Shown: positions 1 to 8,524 of the stretch, one piece after another
Numbering within the stretch: the stretch's first letter is position 1
How the letters are laid out: each line of letters begins with the position of its first letter
Assembly (NCBI GenBank): GCA_902478055.1
Contig: CABSJL010000009.1
Location: 1-55,420, forward strand
Direction: 5' to 3'
From: an uncultured Veillonella sp.
GTDB lineage: Bacteria; Bacillota; Negativicutes; Veillonellales; Veillonellaceae
Length of the DNA stretch: 55,420 nt
The notes under the pieces: model-generated
Told to the model about the DNA's origin: nothing
What the model saw: the letters and a program-made list of their open reading frames with translations, nothing else
The model's database searches: none
Position numbers and translations under genes: made by a program

Positions 1-2
1 TC

Positions 3-1916
3 TCTGCTTTGTTGACTGCATTTAGAATCGTGTTTCTTGCAGTATTTCAATCACAGCTAGCATCTGTGACGATGGAGAATATCCTTACGTCCTTATGGCT
101 AGGTTTTAGATTGAGTCTCAAGACCGTCGGTTCTTTATGTTTACTAGGCTTTTTAGGGGGCACATTGGTACATACCTTTATACCTAAATGGCCGTCCTTA
201 CGCATTAAACAGGTTGTGTATTCCATAGCGACTGTACTGTTGACCTTCTTATTCTTAGGCCGTATTCCGTTCTACAAAATATTCAATTCCTCTTATAATG
301 CAATGCTCATCAATGGTAAAAACGATGATATCAGCGCCATTATTAATACGGCGATTAATGAATATAACGCCCTCATGTACATCGTTGGGGCCGTAGTATT
401 GAGCGCAGCCCTTTGTTATTTCCTCGTTAAATTCTTGGCGTGGGGTACAAAGAAATATAGTGATTACGTTGATACTCAATTAGTTTGTCCTACTTGGTAT
501 CCAAAGACGAAGAAAACGCAGTGGATCACAGGTATTGGATTGACTGTAGTTATCGGTGTATTAGGTCTGTTCTTTAGATTTGGTGGTGCTTTTAACTATA
601 CGAATTCCATCAACTGGGAAAGTGCGGCGCGCCTCAGTTCTAATTTGTTAAACGAGACCATCCTCGACGATGTGCAGGCTCTTTATCGTGTTAAAAGTAT
701 TGCAAAGCGCGCGGATGAGTTAGAGGTTATCAACTTAACCCCTCAAGAATTGAGTGAGAAAATCAGTGCCGTTGGTGGAACATTTAATGGTAAGGATTTT
801 GATGGTTCTTTCACAAGAACTATTACGACAGAGCGTTTAGCAGAGCAACCACAGTCCATCAATATCGTTCTCGGTGAATCCTATGGTTTGTGGCCATTCC
901 TCAGTGAATACAATGAACCTGGTGCGTACCTTGTTGAACAAGGCCGTAAATATGCTGCCAGTCCTCAAGCGATGAGCACACAGCTCGCTCTTGCCCAAGG
1001 TACGGGCACTATGCCAGCTATCAATGGTTTACTCACAGGTATGCCTGATACAGGTCTATATCCTAACTATGAAGGTGAAAGCTTCAAACAACCGTATGGC
1101 TTAGGCATTGGTTCTGTTATGAAAAAGCTAGGTTATAAAACTGTATTCTGGTACGGCGGATTTAGTACATGGCAAAATGTGAAGAATTTCGCCTTGTCTC
1201 AAGGTTTTGATGAATTCCATGATGCTTCTGAAATGCCAAGCGAAGAAAGCAACGCGTGGGGTGTAGCGGATAAGGATATGTTTAAAGCCATTTCCGCTTA
1301 CATGGATCAACATAGAGGGGAAAAAATCCTCAATGTTATTATGACCACATCGAATCATCCTCCATATAGCGTCAACGTCGCTAAAGAAGGGTATGATGTG
1401 AACAAGGTAAAAGGGCATTTGCCTGATACAATTGCTGAAACAGATAAGCAATTGAACGAAATGGGTCATATTTGGTATGCAGACCATGTAATGGGCCAGT
1501 TTATCGCCAGTGAAGAAAAAGCAGATCCATCGGCGCTCTTCGTTATCACTGGGGACCATAGCGAACGCTTTACCTTTGCTCGTGAAGTAAGTCCTAATGT
1601 GGCATCTACCATTCCAATTATCTTCTATGGACGAGGCATTCATAAAGATTGGCTTGCTCCTAATGCGTTTGGCATGAGTATTCAAATCATTCCAACCTTG
1701 GCAGAACTTGTGGGACGTCCTGGTCAAACCTATGAAGCGATGGTACCAAGTCTATTTACACAAGAGGAATTTGTCTTTAACCATAGACTCTATCTAGATA
1801 ACAATGGAAAACTTATGGAACAAGGCACAAACATGCCTCAATCTTATGGTGAAGTGATTAAGAACATGCGCGAACTTGCAGCATGGCGTATTAAACATGG
1901 GGATGTCATCCAATAA
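3..1916 (+). CDS. LTA synthase/sulfatase-family membrane phosphotransferase (5' partial)
   Basis: The frame is open to the left window edge, so the true start lies outside. Alignment with the paralogue at 2795-4816, where a matching FRIVF motif sits at residue 26, suggests about 20 residues are missing; the in-frame TTG at position 9 is unlikely to be the start. About four to five N-terminal membrane segments precede an extracytoplasmic alkaline-phosphatase-fold domain. Visible active-site motifs are VLGES (metal-binding Glu), GTMPAINGLLTG (putative nucleophile Thr), WYGG, TSNHPPY and FVITGDHS. Family members transfer phosphoglycerol or phosphoethanolamine from phospholipid to surface glycans. 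In an LPS-bearing cell beside O-antigen genes it more likely decorates LPS or another periplasmic glycan than makes true lipoteichoic acid; that substrate is inference. Confidence 0.88.
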   Translation, partial: SALLTAFRIVFLAVFQSQLASVTMENILTSLWLGFRLSLKTVGSLCLLGFLGGTLVHTFIPKWPSLRIKQVVYSIATVLLTFLFLGRIPFYKIFNSSYNAMLINGKNDDISAIINTAINEYNALMYIVGAVVLSAALCYFLVKFLAWGTKKYSDYVDTQLVCPTWYPKTKKTQWITGIGLTVVIGVLGLFFRFGGAFNYTNSINWESAARLSSNLLNETILDDVQALYRVKSIAKRADELEVINLTPQELSEKISAVGGTFNGKDFDGSFTRTITTERLAEQPQSINIVLGESYGLWPFLSEYNEPGAYLVEQGRKYAASPQAMSTQLALAQGTGTMPAINGLLTGMPDTGLYPNYEGESFKQPYGLGIGSVMKKLGYKTVFWYGGFSTWQNVKNFALSQGFDEFHDASEMPSEESNAWGVADKDMFKAISAYMDQHRGEKILNVIMTTSNHPPYSVNVAKEGYDVNKVKGHLPDTIAETDKQLNEMGHIWYADHVMGQFIASEEKADPSALFVITGDHSERFTFAREVSPNVASTIPIIFYGRGIHKDWLAPNAFGMSIQIIPTLAELVGRPGQTYEAMVPSLFTQEEFVFNHRLYLDNNGKLMEQGTNMPQSYGEVIKNMRELAAWRIKHGDVIQ

Positions 1917-1972
1917 AAACTACACATTTTTATGTATTAAATGTAATTGATTTATAAGCTAAAGGATTATCT

Positions 1973-2728
1973 ATGAGTACTGTGACGGCTATTATCTTAG
2001 CGCGCAATGAAGAACAACATATTGTAGATTGTATTAAAAGTATTCAATTTGCTGATGAAATATTAGTTATCGATGATGGAAGTACAGATCAAACGGTACC
2101 TCTTGCTACTAACTTGGGGGCTAAAGTTATACCACATCCTCTGAATGGAGATTGGTCACAACAACGGAGATTTGGTATATCTCAAGCGCATTCTGAATGG
2201 ATTCTATTTATAGATTCGGATGAGCGTGTATCTCCTCAATTAGCAAAATCAATTCAAGAATCTATTAAAGGAGAGCCAAAGGCTTATTGGCTACGAAGAT
2301 ATAATTTATTCCATCACAATCCAGCTACTCATGGTGTGGTGAGACCTGATAAGGTGTTACGATTGATGCCTCGAGAGGGAGCCACTGTGGAAGGTGCTGT
2401 CCATGAAGCCTTTATCAGTCCCTATCCACAAGATACATTAGAGGGAAAATTGTATCACTATACGTATGATAATTGGCATCAATTCTTTGAGAAGTTTAAT
2501 AAGTATACGACAGCAGCAGCTAATAAATACAAGGCACAAGGGAAGTCTTGTAGTTTTTTAGGGGATATTATATTGCGTCCTACATGGGCATTCTTTAAGA
2601 TATATATTTTGCAAGGCGGCATATTAGATGGAAAAATAGGTTTTCTATTATCTATCTACCATATGATGTACACCATGACGAAATATGTAAAATTATATTA
2701 TTTAAATAAATCGAATGGGCAATTATAA
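1973..2728 (+). CDS. Glycosyltransferase family 2, WaaE/KdtX-like
   Basis: This 251-residue protein opens with a GT2 Rossmann start (TAIILARNEEQHIVDCI), followed by VIDDGSTDQT and the DXD-type FIDSDERVS, which bind nucleotide-sugar and metal. The later pattern (YWLRRYNLF, a conserved VHEAF, then a basic and hydrophobic C-terminal stretch) is that of WaaE/KdtX-like enzymes, which add a sugar to the heptose region of the LPS inner core on the cytoplasmic side of the membrane. AAAGGA precedes the ATG at good spacing. It lies 56 bp after the first LTA-synthase-like gene and 66 bp before the second, consistent with one transcript. Family assignment is firm; the exact acceptor is not visible. Confidence 0.87.
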   Translation: MSTVTAIILARNEEQHIVDCIKSIQFADEILVIDDGSTDQTVPLATNLGAKVIPHPLNGDWSQQRRFGISQAHSEWILFIDSDERVSPQLAKSIQESIKGEPKAYWLRRYNLFHHNPATHGVVRPDKVLRLMPREGATVEGAVHEAFISPYPQDTLEGKLYHYTYDNWHQFFEKFNKYTTAAANKYKAQGKSCSFLGDIILRPTWAFFKIYILQGGILDGKIGFLLSIYHMMYTMTKYVKLYYLNKSNGQL

Positions 2729-2794
2729 TTGGTGATTTAGTATAGTAGATTGCTATGGGGAATTATTGTTCTTAAAGTAGATATGGAAGTATAA

Positions 2795-4816
2795 ATGAGT
2801 GAACAATTTTTTCTATCCCTACAACAAAATATAAAATTAATGCTTTGGGCTCCTATATTGAGCACCATCTTTCGAATTGTATTTATGATTGTGTATAATC
2901 CCTACCCCACATGGAAGGGGCGCTGGAAATCTGTAGTAGGTTCATTGCGTTACGGCTTTTGGTGGGGCATGGATTTTGATGCTTATGTATTCTTACTACC
3001 CTTAGTTTTGGTAACACTCCCTGGACTATGGTTTGAAGGATACCATCAAATAGAGGATTCCTTACGATTGGTGGGGCTAACGATTTATTCCTGTGTTCTG
3101 TACGCAGCCTTTGCAGGAAAAATGATCTTCTACAAGCATTTCCATGATACGTACAACTATATGGTTCATTATGCAAATCATGCAGAGAAACATAATTTGA
3201 TTGATGTATTCTTTAATCAAGATAGAGGCATTCTTGTCATCTTAGGATTGACTCCTATTACATTTATATCCTGGTACATGGGAGATTTTTTCTTGTCCTT
3301 GCCATCAATACCGTATCCAAACATTGAAGGAACATGGCCCACGGTAGCTTGGAATATAGGACTTGTGGCTGCCTCTGTGTTAGGTTTCTATTGGTTCCGC
3401 TATGGTGGCACCTTATCTCATGATGATAAACCAGAATGGGATACGATTCCTACAGTGGTAAAAGAGGATATATTCTTTGCTCGTGCTACAGTGCCAGATC
3501 TATGTGCTTTAGAAACGGTACTCAAACATCCGCTACGTGATGAATATACAGCATCACCTGAGGATATTGATGACGCTATACACCGTATTGTTCCTAACAA
3601 ATACAAAGATTCCTGGCAGGATTTGAGCACACCGCTTCATGCATTTAAGCGCGTTGCATCAGGTCCTCGTATTGATAAACCGCAGCATATTTTCTTTATT
3701 GTTGGTGAAAGTATCCCTCAATGGTCTCTTGATGAACCTTATAAGGATCTCAATATTTGCCCTGGTTTATGGGATTTTAAAGATAATCCTCATACGGCAC
3801 AAGTACCTAATTTCTTGCCTGCTGGTAATGTGTCTCGTCCATCCATTGTAAGTCTATTATCTGGCATCTATGATGCGGGTATGGAAATCAACGAACGGGA
3901 AGCCTTTTGGCATGAGCCGTTGCCGACCTCTTTGGCAGCTCAAATGAAGCGATTAGGCTATGATACGATTTATTGGTATGGTGGTAATGCGTCGTATGGC
4001 AACTTTAATCACTTTGGTAATGCTCAAGGCTTTGACCGCGTAGAAAGCGCTTCTGTGTTCTGTGGTCCCGATGCTCCTAAAACGTGGGTAGGCGTCTATG
4101 ACCATGTCTTTTTAGAACATATTGAACAGGAAATCAAATCGTTAGAACATCCTACATTCCATTTTATTTATACTACATCCAATCATGGTCCTTATAAAAT
4201 GGAGGATTCCTTATTAGATTATGATCCTGAAAAGGTCATGCCGAACCTTGGTGATGATCTAAAATCCAACAAGAAACGTAATAAAGAATTGGCTACCTAT
4301 CGCTATAGTGATAAGGCAATTTTTAACTTTGTACATGCTATGAAAGAGGCTTTTTCTAATAGTTTATTCGTTGTCACCGGTGACCACTCGAATCTATTTG
4401 GCGCTTTGAATAATACATCCTTAATCCAACGGGATTATACCTTGCGCGACACATTCTGTACCGTAGGACTATTGCAACATCCTGCTTTCACTAAGGACAG
4501 TATTACAGCGCCCATTGGCACGCATATGAGCCTCATGCCTACGATCATTGAAGCCATTGCACCAAAGGGTTTTGAATATTATTCCATTGTGCCGTCCTTG
4601 TTTGATAAACAGCCCGATACGTTAGTTACGCCATACCAGTGGATTACGCCGCATATGATGGGCGATGTACGTATGGATTATGGTGAAAGTAACACACCGT
4701 CTTATAAACCGGTTGAGCCAATTCGTCCCATTGATAATCATGAGGATGATGCTCGTGATTGGACATTGTTAACCATGTGGCTTATTAATCATGAAGACAG
4801 TATGAATAAGTCGTAG
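2795..4816 (+). CDS. LTA synthase/sulfatase-family membrane phosphotransferase, second copy
   Basis: This 673-residue paralogue of the gene at 3-1916 shares its layout. Four to five membrane segments occupy about residues 15-210, then comes an extracytoplasmic phosphatase-fold domain. Motifs in order are FIVGES, NVSRPSIVSLLSG, YWYGGN, TSNHGPY and FVVTGDHSN. At the nucleophile position it has Ser where the first copy has Thr, so it may use another donor, act more weakly, or work as a phosphodiesterase. A C-terminal extension of about 60 residues rich in Pro, Asp and His follows the domain. The ribosome binding site is weak (GGAAG). A likely role is phosphoglycerol- or phosphoethanolamine-type modification of LPS; that is inferred from family and location. 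Confidence 0.87.
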   Translation: MSEQFFLSLQQNIKLMLWAPILSTIFRIVFMIVYNPYPTWKGRWKSVVGSLRYGFWWGMDFDAYVFLLPLVLVTLPGLWFEGYHQIEDSLRLVGLTIYSCVLYAAFAGKMIFYKHFHDTYNYMVHYANHAEKHNLIDVFFNQDRGILVILGLTPITFISWYMGDFFLSLPSIPYPNIEGTWPTVAWNIGLVAASVLGFYWFRYGGTLSHDDKPEWDTIPTVVKEDIFFARATVPDLCALETVLKHPLRDEYTASPEDIDDAIHRIVPNKYKDSWQDLSTPLHAFKRVASGPRIDKPQHIFFIVGESIPQWSLDEPYKDLNICPGLWDFKDNPHTAQVPNFLPAGNVSRPSIVSLLSGIYDAGMEINEREAFWHEPLPTSLAAQMKRLGYDTIYWYGGNASYGNFNHFGNAQGFDRVESASVFCGPDAPKTWVGVYDHVFLEHIEQEIKSLEHPTFHFIYTTSNHGPYKMEDSLLDYDPEKVMPNLGDDLKSNKKRNKELATYRYSDKAIFNFVHAMKEAFSNSLFVVTGDHSNLFGALNNTSLIQRDYTLRDTFCTVGLLQHPAFTKDSITAPIGTHMSLMPTIIEAIAPKGFEYYSIVPSLFDKQPDTLVTPYQWITPHMMGDVRMDYGESNTPSYKPVEPIRPIDNHEDDARDWTLLTMWLINHEDSMNKS

Positions 4817-4833
4817 TATAATTAAACAATAAT

Positions 4834-4879
4834 ATCTATTGATGTATATGTAACCAGTATTTCGTATACATCAATAGAT
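4834..4879 (+). repeat. 17-bp inverted repeat without T-tract
   Basis: Arms at 4834-4850 and 4863-4879 pair over 17 positions with one G-U and a 12-base loop. No T-run follows, so it is not a standard intrinsic terminator. It lies between the second LTA-synthase-like gene and the GT4 gene, where it could be an RNA-processing or stability element or a protein site. Confidence 0.7.
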
Positions 4880-4921
4880 GTTACTAAATGTGTATTGATA
4901 TGTGTATGATAGGAGGAACCT

Positions 4922-6007
4922 ATGTCTATAATCAATGTTGTAGGCGCCAAAATTTGGGGTGGCGGCGAACAATATGTATATGATATTTGTAAACAATTAC
5001 AACAGAGACATAGGACTGCCTATATCTTAGTGGACCAATCGAATGAAGATATGCAATCTCGCTATGCTCAAGTGGGTCATGTGATGACGGCCAATCTTTA
5101 TACCTTGAAGGGTTTTCTATCTGTTAATGCAGTGGCTAAGCAGGTAAAAGCACAAGGGATTGATACGATTGTATGCCACTCTGGTAAATATATCTTATTC
5201 TGTATTGCTCTTAAGCAGCTAACAGGTGCTAAATTGGTGTTTATTAAACATAATCTTGTACCTGGTAAAACAGATATGTATCATAGATGGATCAATGCAC
5301 AAGTGGATGCCTTTGTTTGTGTGTCTAAACTCGTTTATGACGATCTTATGACACCTGTTATAAAGGATACTAGCAAATACCATGTTGTATATAATGGTAT
5401 CGACCCGAATCGATTCCAGTCTTTTTCAGATGCAGTTCCTATGAAATCTAAGGTTAGAACCTTTGGCTATAGTGCGCGAATTACAGAACGAAAAGGTTTG
5501 TATCTGATTTTAAGCGCTCTTGAACAGATTCATCAAAACAATCCAGATGTTCGATTGATTATATCTGGGGCTGGTACAGAGGATCAAATTAAAAAACTAA
5601 CAGACTATATAGAAGCGCATCAAATGCATTCTTATGTTGAATTTATAGGCTTTACACGAGATATTGAAGGTTTATATAGATCAATTGATTGCTTACTATT
5701 GCCAACAATAACACGGGAGGCCTTTGGTCTTGTTATCTGTGAGGCTATGTATTGTGGTGTACCAGTCATTACAAGTGGTTCTGGAGCTCAGCGAGAAATT
5801 ATAGACGATGGAGAATCTGGATTTATTGTAGATCCGCTGAACGAACACACATTACAACAGGCTATGGAATATGTGATGAGTGATGATGTAAACTTGCCGA
5901 ATATCATCACAAAGGCACGACATGTTGTAGAGGAACGATTCATCGTTAATCGTGTGACTCATGAATTAGTTACAATTATAGATAATTTACATTCCACGAA
6001 TCATTGA
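4922..6007 (+). CDS. Glycosyltransferase family 4 (GT-B fold)
   Basis: This 361-residue retaining GT-B glycosyltransferase has an N-terminal acceptor domain with a glycine-rich loop (KIWGGGEQYVYDI). Its C-terminal donor domain includes FGYSARITERKGL, IISGAGTED and an EX7E-type motif in TREAFGLVICEAMYCGVPV. It probably acts at the inner membrane face, adding a sugar to LPS core or O-unit. A strong AGGAGG lies just upstream of the ATG. The 105-bp gap before it holds a long inverted repeat, so expression may be uncoupled from the upstream genes. Donor and acceptor cannot be read from sequence. Confidence 0.88.
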   Translation: MSIINVVGAKIWGGGEQYVYDICKQLQQRHRTAYILVDQSNEDMQSRYAQVGHVMTANLYTLKGFLSVNAVAKQVKAQGIDTIVCHSGKYILFCIALKQLTGAKLVFIKHNLVPGKTDMYHRWINAQVDAFVCVSKLVYDDLMTPVIKDTSKYHVVYNGIDPNRFQSFSDAVPMKSKVRTFGYSARITERKGLYLILSALEQIHQNNPDVRLIISGAGTEDQIKKLTDYIEAHQMHSYVEFIGFTRDIEGLYRSIDCLLLPTITREAFGLVICEAMYCGVPVITSGSGAQREIIDDGESGFIVDPLNEHTLQQAMEYVMSDDVNLPNIITKARHVVEERFIVNRVTHELVTIIDNLHSTNH

Positions 6008-6044
6008 TATATTTTGTAGTTATATGAGTGGATAGGAGTATGAG

Positions 6045-6989
6045 ATGGGATATTTACAAACACAATGGCAGCGAGGCCGTAAGATTTACGGCAAACGTAG
6101 TTGGAGGGAAACTAGACGTACTTTCCTTCATACAATGCGCTCTATCCGCAATAAAGGGGAAATTGAGGCACTAGAGACCTATTTTGCAAACTATACGCCT
6201 GATCCAACCTTATTAGACCGTCAAGTTGGTTTATTTGAGTTAATGACACGATTTTTCTTGTTTAAAAGCTCGACACCACAGGAACGATTAGAGGCTATTG
6301 TTAATCATTTTGATTATTTAAAAGATGTATTTACGGATGAAGCGATTCGCGAAATGTATTCTGTAGATCCAGATAATATTTACGACGATGTTAGTCGTAT
6401 GAATCGTGGTTTTATCGTATGGGAATCAGAAGATCTTGATATGGTAGCGCGCTTATATTATGGCCCTGGTCAGCGTAAAGAAGGCTTCTTAACCTTGTTA
6501 CTAACCTTGGGTAAGCAAGGTGTATACCATGCTAACTTCCGATTTGGCAAAGGCTTTAATGGGGAACCTGCTATGTGGATTGGCACAATTCAAGGCTATA
6601 AAGATGGTCTAGATAATGCTAAAACAGTGACTAAAAAGATGTTTGGGTATCGACCAAAAAACTTTATCATGTTCTTATTGCGCCATATTGCGGCTATCTG
6701 TAAGGTAGAATCTATTTACGCTGTTTCTGATGAAGGCTTTTACGCAAATACCCACTTAGTTCGCGGTCACCGTGCTAAGGTAGCTGAGCTAGATCCATTG
6801 TGGGAGGAATCTGGCGGTGTTGTATGTAGTGATGAACGGTTCTTCAAAATTCCATTAGAGGAATATCGTAAACCCATTGAAGAGATTAAATCACAAAAAC
6901 GTAGTCAATACAGAAAACGTTATGAATTACTCGATCAATATGAACAAGAAATTCAAAATCATGTACGACCATTGTTACGAGTAAAATAA
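6045..6989 (+). CDS. VirK/YbjX (DUF535) family protein
   Basis: This 314-residue soluble protein has no signal peptide or membrane segments. Its pattern of charged N-terminus, MSRMNRGFIVWESEDL-type centre, RFGKGFNGEPAMWIGTIQG block and FEL/RHI motifs matches the DUF535 family that includes VirK and YbjX. Family members are linked to outer-membrane and LPS integrity and virulence in enterobacteria, but their biochemistry is unsettled. TAGGAG precedes the ATG at 6045; another ATG lies five bases upstream out of frame. Sitting between a GT4 gene and an O-antigen-ligase-like gene, it probably takes part in LPS maturation, which is inference. Confidence 0.75.
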   Translation: MGYLQTQWQRGRKIYGKRSWRETRRTFLHTMRSIRNKGEIEALETYFANYTPDPTLLDRQVGLFELMTRFFLFKSSTPQERLEAIVNHFDYLKDVFTDEAIREMYSVDPDNIYDDVSRMNRGFIVWESEDLDMVARLYYGPGQRKEGFLTLLLTLGKQGVYHANFRFGKGFNGEPAMWIGTIQGYKDGLDNAKTVTKKMFGYRPKNFIMFLLRHIAAICKVESIYAVSDEGFYANTHLVRGHRAKVAELDPLWEESGGVVCSDERFFKIPLEEYRKPIEEIKSQKRSQYRKRYELLDQYEQEIQNHVRPLLRVK

Positions 6990-7060
6990 TATCTATAAAG
7001 GGAATAGATACCACTATGATAAACAGTAGATTGTAACTATGTAGGGAAAAAGGGGTTAGT

Positions 7061-8260
7061 ATGCAATCTTGGATACTTAAAAATTCTGAAATGGTACTGA
7101 CCGTACTCATTTCACTCATGATATGTACGACTCGGTCATCTATGGCATTAGGGAATTTACTATATGGCCTCATTATATTGATGACCTTAATAACTTGTTG
7201 GTATAGGCGACATGAAATCTCCATACCACAATCGATACGCCAATATGGATGGGCTTATTTAGGCATGTTACTATGTGTATTGCCATCCGCATTAATTAGT
7301 ACCGATATAGCGGTGACTACTAAATATTTCTTCAATATTTGGGTTTGGAAGGTATTAGTCATCGTCCCAATTCTGCTATGTATTAAGAGTTCTCGCAAAT
7401 TATACGCCATATTATCAGTATTTTTTGTGTATATGGGCGTCGATGCTGTATCGGCCTTTGCCCAATATTTATTGGGCTATAACTTAGGACCAGGAGGTCG
7501 TGCAGGTGGTGTTATACACGGCTCTATGATGGGACTTGCCATGTTGTTAACATTGGCTTTTCCATTAGCATTAATTGCTGCCTATGATAAGAGATTTCCT
7601 TCGTATGTAAGAAAATCTGCTGTATTTTCTTTGTTTGGCATGCTATTAGGCATGTGGGGGAACCAAAGCCGTGGTTCCTGGTTATTTAATGGCATTAATG
7701 GTGCGCTCATTACATTGCGCTATTGCTTTGTAAATATTCGCTATGTATTAGTACTACTTGTAGCTGTTGTAGGTATAGGATATGCATTTAGTAGCAATCA
7801 AGCCTATGTAGCTCGTTTTGAAAGTACTTTTAATATAAGCACAGATGGTTCAAATTTGGGCCGTATCTATGTATGGGAAGCAGATAAGCAAATGATTATG
7901 GATCATCCTGTAACAGGTGTTGGTCCTGGATTATGGCAAAAAACATATCGAGAGCACTATAAATTAAAACAAGAAACTCAAGATTTAGGCCATTCTCATA
8001 ATAATTTATTGCAAATAGCCTCTGAATCTGGTCTATTAGGCCTCGTTGGTTTCTTAGGGTTCTCAATTTTTATGTTCTGTAAATCGTTGAAACACTATGT
8101 GAAGACAAGAAACCCTTATGATTTATCAATCCTTGTAGGTTTAATTAGTTACTTATTCCTATTTGGATCAGTTGATTATACGTGGGGAAATTCATCGGGG
8201 ATCCGCATGTTTTGGATTGTTATGGGCATCATGATTCAATTGAAAGCAATTGAGAGTTAA
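7061..8260 (+). CDS. O-antigen ligase family membrane protein (WaaL/Wzy_C type)
   Basis: This 399-residue polytopic protein has about 10-12 predicted membrane segments. The large periplasmic loop carries NQSRGSWL, a GRIYVWEADKQMI segment and HSHNNLLQIASESGLLG, the conserved Arg/His signature of WaaL-type ligases and some polymerases. The likely reaction is transfer of the undecaprenyl-linked O-polysaccharide to lipid A-core at the periplasmic face. Since a separate Wzy-like polymerase lies at 18966, ligase is the better call here. AAGGGG precedes the ATG by 6 bases. The stop codon falls inside an 11-bp tandem repeat. Confidence 0.8.
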   Translation: MQSWILKNSEMVLTVLISLMICTTRSSMALGNLLYGLIILMTLITCWYRRHEISIPQSIRQYGWAYLGMLLCVLPSALISTDIAVTTKYFFNIWVWKVLVIVPILLCIKSSRKLYAILSVFFVYMGVDAVSAFAQYLLGYNLGPGGRAGGVIHGSMMGLAMLLTLAFPLALIAAYDKRFPSYVRKSAVFSLFGMLLGMWGNQSRGSWLFNGINGALITLRYCFVNIRYVLVLLVAVVGIGYAFSSNQAYVARFESTFNISTDGSNLGRIYVWEADKQMIMDHPVTGVGPGLWQKTYREHYKLKQETQDLGHSHNNLLQIASESGLLGLVGFLGFSIFMFCKSLKHYVKTRNPYDLSILVGLISYLFLFGSVDYTWGNSSGIRMFWIVMGIMIQLKAIES

Positions 8261-8278
8261 TTGAGAGTTAATTGAGAA
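8248..8278 (+). repeat. 11-bp tandem repeat across the ligase stop codon
   Basis: The unit AATTGAGAGTT occurs twice in full and once in part. The stop of the upstream gene lies in it, so slippage would alter the last residues only. Confidence 0.8.
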
Positions 8279-8416
8279 TCACAGGATTATTTAGGAAATA
8301 TTTACGCATTATTTAATTGATTTTTATGTCTAATTTAAATAGACCCAAAATCTCCAAAAAACTGCATAAAAGATAGCTAAAATCTATGTTTTTTCATAGT
8401 TTTAAACTTTTGAATA

Positions 8417-8425
8417 TGATACAAT
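8417..8425 (+). promoter_or_regulatory. Extended -10 promoter for the wbaP block
   Basis: TGATACAAT is an extended -10 element (TG, one base, TACAAT) with no clear -35. It lies 100 bp before the wbaP start and would produce a leader containing the hairpin at 8465-8500. Confidence 0.5.
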
Positions 8426-8464
8426 ATATGTAAATATTGGTACATTGTATTCGTATGGTTTAGA

Positions 8465-8506
8465 GGTTGTTTTCTTAAAAATTGTATTGAGAAAACAACC
8501 TTTTTT
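8465..8506 (+). terminator. Intrinsic terminator or attenuator in the wbaP leader
   Basis: An 11-bp perfect stem (8465-8475 with 8490-8500) is followed by six T residues, and the stem ends only 24 bp before the wbaP ATG. It is downstream of a promoter-like extended -10, so it may be a conditional attenuator rather than merely the end of the upstream operon. Confidence 0.8.
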
Positions 8507-8524
8507 ATAGTTTGGGGTATTAGT

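Noticed and set aside
1128..1727. 199-codon minus-strand frame opposite the first LTA-synthase-like gene
   Set aside because: The plus-strand frame has clear catalytic motifs throughout; the minus product has no recognisable features or start signal.
8261..8410. Gap after the ligase gene searched for a coding frame
   Set aside because: Only AT-rich sequence with frequent stops in all frames.
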